DNA of 12,763 nt from the NCBI GenBank assembly GCA_035403265.1, contig DAONEV010000093.1:1-12763 (forward strand), in the 5' to 3' direction. The DNA comes from JAAYVZ01 sp035403265 (GTDB lineage: Bacteria > Acidobacteriota > Thermoanaerobaculia > Thermoanaerobaculales > Thermoanaerobaculaceae). Positions 7,581-12,763 of this stretch are shown one piece after another (the stretch's first letter is position 1; every line of letters begins with the position of its first letter). Made by a program: the position numbers and the translations under genes. Under the pieces are notes generated by a model. That model was not told the origin of the DNA. It did no database searches and worked only from the letters and a program-made list of their open reading frames with translations.

Positions 7581-7607
7581 ATTACACCAGGTGTGACGGC
7601 ACCGCAA
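7581..7607 (-). promoter_or_regulatory. Putative promoter of the tRNA-Pro gene
   Basis: TTGCGG (-35, 7607-7602) and TGTAAT (-10, 7586-7581, five of six consensus bases) are separated by 15 bp, or 16 if the -35 is read as GTTGCG. The short spacer is typical of weak or growth-controlled promoters. The -10 ends 17 nt before the tRNA 5' end. Transcription from lptD could also run in, because no terminator is visible between them. Confidence 0.45.
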
Positions 7608-7640
7608 CCCACCGCCGGCCAGTCAATCAGCCGAGGCGCG

Positions 7641-7711
7641 AATCAGGTAGTCAGCTCCAGCACCGTTCCCGGGCCGCCGACCTGATGAGCTGATCACCAG
7701 ATCTCCTGATT
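7641..7711. repeat. Intergenic CTGAT/ATCAG-rich palindromic element
   Basis: AATCAGG (7641-7647) and CCTGATT (7705-7711) form a 7-bp inverted repeat, with TCAGCT (7651-7656) and AGCTGA (7688-7693) nested inside. The element contains CTGATGAGCTGA (7682-7693), identical to the arm of the inverted repeat at 3292-3303. It lies just after the lptD stop. No T-tract follows on the minus strand, so an intrinsic terminator is not supported. Confidence 0.45.
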
Positions 7712-7718
7712 CGCTGGC

Positions 7719-10016
7719 TCAGTTACCGGTGTCGAGGCCCCCGTGGATGTCGAGAAACGTCCCCAGGCCCGTGAGGTCGATGGAGATCCGGTAGTCGCGG
7801 GTCTTGTACGGGGCGATGCGATAGTCCCGGATTTCGGCGTAGGCCGCCCAGCAGCTCCCGCGCCAACGGAAGGTGTACCGTTCCTCCAACAGCAGGCGGT
7901 TGTGGATGTCGTAGGCGGCCTGGGCCTCGAGGCGCCAGCGGCCGCTGGCTGGAGCCAGCGCGCCATAGAGGCGGGNNNNNNNNNNGGACTGGGACGAGAC
8001 GGCCTTTCTGTCGACGGGGTCGTAGCTGGCATACCAGGTGAGGCCGAGGCTGCTGCCCCCCTTGGACACCCCGCCAGAGAGCGCGGTGCTCCGCAGGCTC
8101 TTCGTCACCGGCTCGAAATCGGCGCGTGCGTCGATGTTGGTCCCCAGCCAGGGTGAGGTCCGCAGCCAGAGGGAGAGGGGCCCCCGGCGGCTCGGCGCGA
8201 GTCCCGCGGAGGCAGCCGGGAAAAGGTCGGAAAAGGAGTACTCCTGGGAGACCTCGAGGCTCGCCACCTCGCGGCTACCGGTCTCGCCCTCCTTGTAGAA
8301 GAGGCGATTGGCGAACGTCCAGCGCAGGCGGTTGTTGACCAGCACGGAGTCCTTCTCGTCGAAGACCGGGATGGCCGAGAGGTCTCCGGGGTTGGAGACG
8401 TAGGAGTATTCGATGCGCGGCTCCACCAGGTGCTTGAGCTTGCGGTCGGACGAGAGGCTCCAGATGCGCGAGATGGACGGGCCCACCAGCGACAGCCCTC
8501 CTGTCCAGTAGGAGCGTCTCAGCGGGTCGCTCTCCAGGGCCGTACGGTTCTGGGAGTATCGGGAGGTGTAATAGGTCTCCCGGGCGCCGAGGGTCGGGGT
8601 GATGTTGAGCCACGGGAAGCCCGAGGTGAGGAGTGAAACGGTCGGGAAGATGTCGAGGCGCCCGTAGCGGCCGTACAGGGTGGGCGAGCGGTCCATGCGG
8701 AGCTGGTCGGCGAGGGCGACGAGCGAGAAGTAGAGGGGCGTGCCGCCGACCCGGGTGGAGCGGAGCCGGTACTCGAGCTCGGGCAGGCGGTCGAGGGTCA
8801 CGGTGGTCTGGGTCCCCGGCACAGTCGTCGAGAAGAAGGTGCGACGGTGGTCGGTGCGCAGGTTGACGGACTGGGCGCCCCAGTTTCGGGTCAGGGTGAG
8901 ATGCGAGTACAGGGTCCGTAGGGTGTTGCGGTCGAAGGTGCGCTCGAACTGCTGGAAGAAGTCGATGTCGGAGATCTCCTGGAGCTCGGCCTTGAGGGCG
9001 TATCCCCCGGCGAAGAGCTGGTTGTGCCTTCCGAGCGCCTTCCACTCCCACCGGCCGTCCGGGTCCCTTAGGGTGTAGAGCTGGAGCTGTCCGCGGGCAC
9101 TCTCGGTCGGAGCCCAGCGGACCTCGTCCCCGATGCCGACCCAGCCCTTGCTGTAAAGGTCGAGAAACCCTGTGGTGTCGATCGACCGGGTGATCGGCCA
9201 GAAGAAGGCGTTCCCCAGGTACGCGCCGCGGCGGTTGTTGTAGCCGATGTTGGGGACGAGGAGGCCGGCGGCACGGTCGCGCTTGACCGGCCAGAGCAGG
9301 CGCGGAGTGTAGAAAACAGGGACCCCCTGAACTTTCAAGGAGACGCCGCGGAAGTGGCCATAGCCTTCGAGCTCCACCGTGGCGTCGGAAATCTGGATGC
9401 TCCACGGCGGCGAGTCGTCGGTCAGCGCACAACTGGTGAAGAGCCCGTTGCGGAGGCGGTAGTGGGTTTCGTCCAGCTTCTCGAGTGAGGCGCCCCGGAA
9501 GTAATAGGTGGGAGGGAGGAAGGCATCCACCTTGTACAGGGTGCCGGTCTTTCGATTGAGGTCGAACTCGAGCCGGTCGCAGGCCATGCGGGTGCCGCCC
9601 TGGTCCAGCACCACGTTGCCGGACGTCTTGACCTTCATGGTCTTCTGGTCGAGCTCGATCGAGTCGCACTGCAAATGGATGTCCTGGAACATGACGCGAA
9701 CGTTGCCTTCGGCGCAGACGAACTGGTCTTCCACCATCTGCTGGTGGGTGGCCTGCAGGCTGATCATTCCGGCCGGTGTGGACTGGGTCTGCGGGGTGTC
9801 CGTCATGGCTGGTGACGCCGGTGCGGCCGGCGGAGGGATGCCGGGAGGGGGCGCCGGCTCGCTGGCCGTGGTCGGCGCCGGCGGCGTCGGTGTCGGTTCG
9901 GTGGCTGCCATCCCAGAGGCGGCGAGGGCCAAGCCTGCGACCAGCCACGCTCCGACCGCTGCGTGTCTTGGCCAGGCCGTCGTTCCGGCCGCGATCGGCA
10001 GCGCCGTCCTCTCCAT
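7719..10016 (-). CDS. lptD: LPS-assembly protein LptD (contains a 10-N gap)
   Basis: Outer-membrane translocon that, with LptE, inserts lipopolysaccharide into the outer leaflet. About 765 residues are encoded, counting the gap. A signal peptide (about 1-37) is followed by a long Pro/Ala/Thr-rich linker (39-82), an LptA/OstA-like jellyroll (about 84-215, with DQFVCAEGNVRVMFQDIHL and GNVVLDQGGTRMACDRLEF) and the LptD C-terminal beta-barrel (about 230-765). The conserved segments GVPVFYTPRLLWPV and DRAAGLLVPNIGYNNRRG are clear. Cysteines lie at 101, 117, 146, 196 (in TSCALTDDSPPW) and about 722 (GSCWAAY). ATG 10016 is the only start that keeps a signal peptide, but it has no ribosome-binding site. 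The gene diverges from ruvX, 63 bp away. The reading frame holds on both sides of the N run at about residues 678-681. Confidence 0.93.
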   Translation of the reverse strand: MERTALPIAAGTTAWPRHAAVGAWLVAGLALAASGMAATEPTPTPPAPTTASEPAPPPGIPPPAAPASPAMTDTPQTQSTPAGMISLQATHQQMVEDQFVCAEGNVRVMFQDIHLQCDSIELDQKTMKVKTSGNVVLDQGGTRMACDRLEFDLNRKTGTLYKVDAFLPPTYYFRGASLEKLDETHYRLRNGLFTSCALTDDSPPWSIQISDATVELEGYGHFRGVSLKVQGVPVFYTPRLLWPVKRDRAAGLLVPNIGYNNRRGAYLGNAFFWPITRSIDTTGFLDLYSKGWVGIGDEVRWAPTESARGQLQLYTLRDPDGRWEWKALGRHNQLFAGGYALKAELQEISDIDFFQQFERTFDRNTLRTLYSHLTLTRNWGAQSVNLRTDHRRTFFSTTVPGTQTTVTLDRLPELEYRLRSTRVGGTPLYFSLVALADQLRMDRSPTLYGRYGRLDIFPTVSLLTSGFPWLNITPTLGARETYYTSRYSQNRTALESDPLRRSYWTGGLSLVGPSISRIWSLSSDRKLKHLVEPRIEYSYVSNPGDLSAIPVFDEKDSVLVNNRLRWTFANRLFYKEGETGSREVASLEVSQEYSFSDLFPAASAGLAPSRRGPLSLWLRTSPWLGTNIDARADFEPVTKSLRSTALSGGVSKGGSSLGLTWYASYDPVDRKAVSSQSXXXXRLYGALAPASGRWRLEAQAAYDIHNRLLLEERYTFRWRGSCWAAYAEIRDYRIAPYKTRDYRISIDLTGLGTFLDIHGGLDTGN
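7976..7985. other. Assembly gap (10 N) inside lptD
   Basis: Ten undetermined bases interrupt the C-terminal barrel of lptD. The frame is the same on both sides (DRKAVSSQS before, RLYGALAPASGRW after), so the true missing length is compatible with 10 plus a multiple of 3, but the number is probably a placeholder. Confidence 0.95.
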
Positions 10017-10026
10017 CCCGGCGCAG

Positions 10027-10032
10027 ATTGTA
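10027..10032 (-). promoter_or_regulatory. Putative -10 box of lptD
   Basis: TACAAT (five of six consensus bases) ends 10 nt before the lptD ATG. Transcription from it would begin about 2-4 nt before the ATG, giving an almost leaderless mRNA. No acceptable -35 is found 15-19 bp upstream and there is no TG extension, so the box may be fortuitous or need an activator. Confidence 0.35.
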
Positions 10033-10079
10033 CTCCGTGGTTCATCCCCGGCCCGCCATTTGCGGACTATGCTGGAGCC

Positions 10080-10508
10080 ATGCGTTGGTTGGCTCTGGAC
10101 GTGGGGTCCGAGCGGGTTGGAGTGGCGGCGTGCGATGGCGGGGAGCGCGTGACCACGCGTCTTTCGGCCATCCCGTTCCGAGGCGCCGCCGGTCTCGCGG
10201 ACCGGATCGCCGTGACGTGCTCCGAACGGGACGTCCAGGTCGTCGTGGTCGGTCTTCCCCGCACTGCCAGCGGGGTCGGCAAGGGCGGTCGGCGGGTCGA
10301 GGCCGTGGTGCATGCCCTGCGCGTGCGTCTGGAGGTCCCGGTCGAGCTGGAAGACGAGGCAGGCACGACACGGGAGGCCAGAGAACGGCTCGAGGCCGAG
10401 GGCGTGCCGCGCCGGCGGTGGGATGAGCTGGTGGACAGCACAGCGGCCGCCATCATCCTCGAGCGTCGCCTGGCGCGTCGTGCTCTGCCCACGGATCCGG
10501 TGGCGTGA
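10080..10508 (+). CDS. ruvX: RuvX/YqgF-family putative pre-16S rRNA nuclease / Holliday junction resolvase
   Basis: Small RNase H-fold protein linked to maturation of the 16S rRNA 5' end and, in some bacteria, to Holliday junction cleavage. It has 142 residues, the normal size. The first strand is WLALDVGSERVGVA with Asp7; VVVVGLPRTASGVGKGG (54-70) matches the family's GLP...G loop; EDEAGTTREARERL (91-104) corresponds to the usual DERxTT...A segment but has Ala-Gly where Arg-Leu is common; the C-terminal helix is DELVDSTAAAIILERRL with Asp119. The acidic residues expected at the active site (Asp7, Asp92/Glu93, Asp119) are present. ATG 10080 has GGAG 5 nt upstream and the product begins at the family's first strand. 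It diverges from lptD; the downstream gene has its own likely promoter. Confidence 0.9.
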   Translation: MRWLALDVGSERVGVAACDGGERVTTRLSAIPFRGAAGLADRIAVTCSERDVQVVVVGLPRTASGVGKGGRRVEAVVHALRVRLEVPVELEDEAGTTREARERLEAEGVPRRRWDELVDSTAAAIILERRLARRALPTDPVA

Positions 10509-10617
10509 CAAGCTGTCCTACCGGTGCGGACAGGACCAGCGGAGATAGCCTGACGCGACCTGCCGAGGGCGTCGAGGCTCCCAACCGGGAACGTGGCGGG
10601 TGAGGAACGTTTCCCCG

Positions 10618-10646
10618 TTGACCGGGTCCAATGCGGGTGATAGCGT
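10618..10646 (+). promoter_or_regulatory. Putative sigma-70 promoter of the pseudokinase-TonB gene
   Basis: TTGACC (-35, 10618-10623), a 17-bp spacer and TAGCGT (-10, 10641-10646) preceded by TGA, which supplies an extended -10 TG. Transcription would start near 10653, leaving a leader of about 22 nt that contains the strong ribosome-binding site TAGGAGGG (10661-10668), 6 nt before the ATG. The -10 is weak, so this is a moderate call. Confidence 0.5.
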
Positions 10647-10674
10647 TGCACTTGGACGCCTAGGAGGGTCGCCG

Positions 10675-12612
10675 ATGGCCGATTCGTACACCACTTTTGG
10701 GAACTTCCTGCTCCTCAAGGATCGCTCCAAGGGCGGTCTGGGCACACTCTGGAGAGCCGGCGAGATGGAGCGCACCGGGTTCAAGCGCATCGTCTGGTTG
10801 CGGCGGTTCGACCAGCCGGGACTCGACCGCAACGTGATGAGCGGCGACTTCGCCATGGTCAACCAGATCGGGCAGACCCTCAAGGCCAGCAACATCGTGC
10901 GCAACGGCATGGTGGGCCGCGAGAAGGGGGTGCCGTACCTCGCCTGGGACTATGTTCCCTCGCAGCCCCTCGACCAACTGCTGGAGCGGGTCTCGCAGGA
11001 GCAGTTTCCCATCGCCATCGACAATGCCCTCCTGATCGCCGAGAAAATTGCGGCGGCACTTGCCTCGGCGCTGGCCGTGGAGGTGGGGGGCGAGCCCCTC
11101 GGTCACGGTTTCCTCGTACCGCAGATGGTCATGATCGGCAACGATGGCGAGGCCATGGTGGGAGGCTTCGGACTGGCCAAGGGCCTGCTGGGAAACCTTG
11201 CCAAGGTGCCGACCCTCAAGGATGCGGCCGCGCCGTATCTGGCTCCCGAGGTGCTTGGTGGCCAGCCGGCGAGCCGCCGCTCGGACGTCTACTCCCTCGG
11301 CGCGATCCTCTACCAGCTCCTGACCGGAACGCCCGTACCGGCGGATCCGGGTGCGCGTCCCGCCGTCCTCGGGTCGCCGCAGATGGCCTTCGAGGAAGGC
11401 GCCGTTCCCCAGGACGTGCTTGGCATCCTCCGTAAGTCCCTATCTCCGAGCCCCGAGGGCCGGTTTGGCACGGCGGCCGAGTTCAAGCGCGAGCTCGAGA
11501 AGCTGCTCTACGGCGGCGCCTATTCGCCGACCACGTTCAACCTCGCCCTCTTCATGGACCGCCTGTATCGGAACGACATCGAGCAGGAGGACAGGGAGCT
11601 GCAGAAGGAGCGCAGCCTCGACGTCGCGGGGTATTACCAGGCTCCCAGGCCGGCGGGAGGCGAACCGCTGACTCCGGTCGTGGAGCAGGCGGCCCCCAAC
11701 CGCACCGGCCTGTATGCCGCCATCGGCGCCGCCGTGGTCCTCGCCGGAGTGGTGGGCTTCTTGCTGCTGCGGCCTTCCGGCGCCCCGAGCATGGACCCCG
11801 ACGCGGTGAAGGCCGCGGTAGCCAAGGAGTTCAAGGCCTACAACGAGCAGCTCGACGCGCTCAAGCGGGAAAACGACGAGGCGCGTGCCCGCTCGGCCGA
11901 GCTCCAGAAGCAGCTTGAGGACAGCCGCAAGGGCGCCGGACCGAAGAAGCTGACCGCCGAGGAGGAGGCGAAGATCCAGGCCGACCTCAAGGCCCGCGAG
12001 GATGCGGACCGCCAGCGCCGTGAGCGCATCGCTCAAATCGAGGCGCAGAAGAGCCAGTTGGAGAAGACCGCAGCGGCCACCCTGGCAAAGGCCACGGTGC
12101 CGGCACCCATCGCGGCCCCGGTGGTACCCACGCCGGAGCCCCAGCCAACCCTCGCCGCGGTGGCGGCCACGGTTCCGCCGGTTGCTCTGACCACCGCCCC
12201 GGCGGTCGCCGTTGCGCCGACCGAGGCGCCGGTCGCTCCACCCCCGACCGTGCGAGCTCAGCCGGCCGTCGCGGGCGTGCTCAGCGGTGGCCCCGCCGAG
12301 AACGAGTTCATCGACCCAACTCTTGTGGACGTGCTCCCCCAGGCGCTGCAGGAGTTCAGGCCGCAGTACTCGCGTGCCTTCCTCATGGCCCGCGCGCCAT
12401 ACTCCGGCGTCGTCATCCTCAAGGCCATGGTCAACTCCAAGGGGCTGGTGGAGGAGGTCCAGATCCTCCGTCCCTTCCAGGGACCGAAGCTTGGAGTCGA
12501 CGAGGCATGCGCCGATGCGGCCAGGCAGTATCGCTTCAAGCCGGCGACGAAGGCGGGGGTCAAGGTCAAGACCTGGGCCACGGTCACGATTGCCGTCAGC
12601 AACAAGCACTGA
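10675..12612 (+). CDS. Membrane pseudokinase-TonB C-terminal fusion protein
   Basis: The function is unknown; it looks like a signalling or scaffold protein spanning the inner membrane, 645 residues long. Residues 8-280 have the bacterial Ser/Thr kinase fold: a glycine-rich loop (KGGLGTLW, 19-26), an APE motif (190-192), SDVYSLGAILYQLLTG (203-218) and Arg263 in EGRFGTA. Catalytic residues are missing: the VAIK lysine position reads Arg (IVWLRRF, Arg43), HRD reads HGF (144-146), the catalytic-loop Asn is Met151, and DFG reads GFG (164-166). A transmembrane helix (about 347-365) leads to a charged coiled coil (about 375-470), a Pro/Ala/Val-rich linker (about 474-535) and a TonB C-terminal domain (about 555-642, with SGVVILKAMVNSKGLVEEVQIL and ARQYRFKPATKAG). 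By topology the kinase fold is cytoplasmic and the rest periplasmic. The transmembrane helix lacks the histidine TonB uses to contact ExbB, so energy transduction is doubtful. ATG 10675 has an excellent ribosome-binding site. Confidence 0.88.
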   Translation: MADSYTTFGNFLLLKDRSKGGLGTLWRAGEMERTGFKRIVWLRRFDQPGLDRNVMSGDFAMVNQIGQTLKASNIVRNGMVGREKGVPYLAWDYVPSQPLDQLLERVSQEQFPIAIDNALLIAEKIAAALASALAVEVGGEPLGHGFLVPQMVMIGNDGEAMVGGFGLAKGLLGNLAKVPTLKDAAAPYLAPEVLGGQPASRRSDVYSLGAILYQLLTGTPVPADPGARPAVLGSPQMAFEEGAVPQDVLGILRKSLSPSPEGRFGTAAEFKRELEKLLYGGAYSPTTFNLALFMDRLYRNDIEQEDRELQKERSLDVAGYYQAPRPAGGEPLTPVVEQAAPNRTGLYAAIGAAVVLAGVVGFLLLRPSGAPSMDPDAVKAAVAKEFKAYNEQLDALKRENDEARARSAELQKQLEDSRKGAGPKKLTAEEEAKIQADLKAREDADRQRRERIAQIEAQKSQLEKTAAATLAKATVPAPIAAPVVPTPEPQPTLAAVAATVPPVALTTAPAVAVAPTEAPVAPPPTVRAQPAVAGVLSGGPAENEFIDPTLVDVLPQALQEFRPQYSRAFLMARAPYSGVVILKAMVNSKGLVEEVQILRPFQGPKLGVDEACADAARQYRFKPATKAGVKVKTWATVTIAVSNKH

Positions 12613-12634
12613 GGCCTTCGGCTCGCATTTCCAG

Positions 12635-12665
12635 GCGCCCGGGTCGGTCCCGGGCGCTTCTGTTT
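12635..12665 (+). terminator. Intrinsic terminator of the pseudokinase-TonB gene
   Basis: GCGCCCGGG (12635-12643) and CCCGGGCGC (12649-12657) form a perfect 9-bp G/C stem with a 5-nt loop, followed directly by TTCTGTTT. It begins 22 nt after the stop codon. Confidence 0.85.
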
Positions 12666-12763
12666 GGGTGCTCGCAGGAATGAACAGTCCCGGGCCTCAG
12701 GTGCAGGCAAGGCGACCGAGGTGGGGGTTGGGGAGCCGATGTCCCATGCCGGTCCCGCCGGGG
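12666..12763. other. Window end after the terminator, nothing recognised
   Basis: The last 98 bp hold no convincing reading frame, promoter or RNA gene. They may be the leader of a gene beyond the edge. Confidence 0.4.

Noticed and set aside
8275..9948. 557-codon minus-strand frame within lptD in another frame
   Set aside because: The product is a His/Arg/Pro-rich shadow with no domain; the lptD frame matches the family throughout.
10513..10533. CTGTCC/GGACAG hairpin just after ruvX as a terminator
   Set aside because: The stem is only 6 bp with a 9-nt loop and no T-run follows.
10600..10674. Upstream extension of the pseudokinase by 25 residues
   Set aside because: It covers the probable promoter and leader, and the ATG at 10675 has a near-perfect ribosome-binding site.

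Overview
The window is GC-rich bacterial DNA from an organism with an outer membrane: it carries the LPS-assembly protein LptD, two exported parvulin-type chaperones and a TonB-type C-terminal domain. GTG starts are common and the gene mix (dcw genes, parvulins, LptD, a kinase-fold/TonB fusion) resembles Acidobacteriota or a neighbouring Gram-negative phylum. That placement is an inference; no rRNA or marker phylogeny is available here. A run of ten N inside lptD shows this is a draft, probably metagenomic, scaffold.

Layout. From 1 to 10016 every gene is on the minus strand, so transcription runs from high to low coordinates. In that direction: lptD (10016-7719), a tRNA-Pro(CGG) gene (7563-7487), an unrecognised secreted protein (7187-6306), a secreted S9-type alpha/beta hydrolase (6265-5207), a parvulin-like lipoprotein (5164-4346), a SurA-like secreted parvulin (4344-3379), and then the head of the division/cell-wall (dcw) cluster: mraZ (3066-2623), rsmH (2619-1690), ftsL (1693-1298) and ftsI (1301 to beyond the window edge). 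On the plus strand, diverging from lptD, are ruvX (10080-10508) and a 645-residue membrane protein (10675-12612) with an N-terminal degenerate protein-kinase fold, one transmembrane helix, a coiled coil, a Pro/Ala/Val-rich linker and a TonB C-terminal domain. A clear intrinsic terminator follows it.

How the genes fit together. The minus-strand genes mostly concern the envelope. LptD inserts LPS in the outer membrane, the two parvulins probably help fold exported and outer-membrane proteins, and the dcw genes build the division septum. The dcw genes overlap or lie within a few bases of each other and all four start with GTG, which suggests tight translational coupling. The mraZ promoter is well defined: TTGACA, 17 bp, CACTAT, with four GTGG boxes spaced exactly 10 bp apart at and just after the expected transcription start. 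This is the layout expected of a MraZ autoregulatory operator.

The most unusual item is the plus-strand fusion protein. Its kinase domain keeps the overall fold signatures (glycine loop, APE, DVYSLG, the late Arg) but has lost the VAIK lysine, the HRD aspartate, the catalytic-loop asparagine and the DFG aspartate. It reads as a pseudokinase joined across the inner membrane to a periplasmic TonB-type domain. Other points of interest are a possible intergenic repeat family, an lptD start with no ribosome-binding site just after a -10-like box, and a single rather than paired C-terminal cysteine in LptD.
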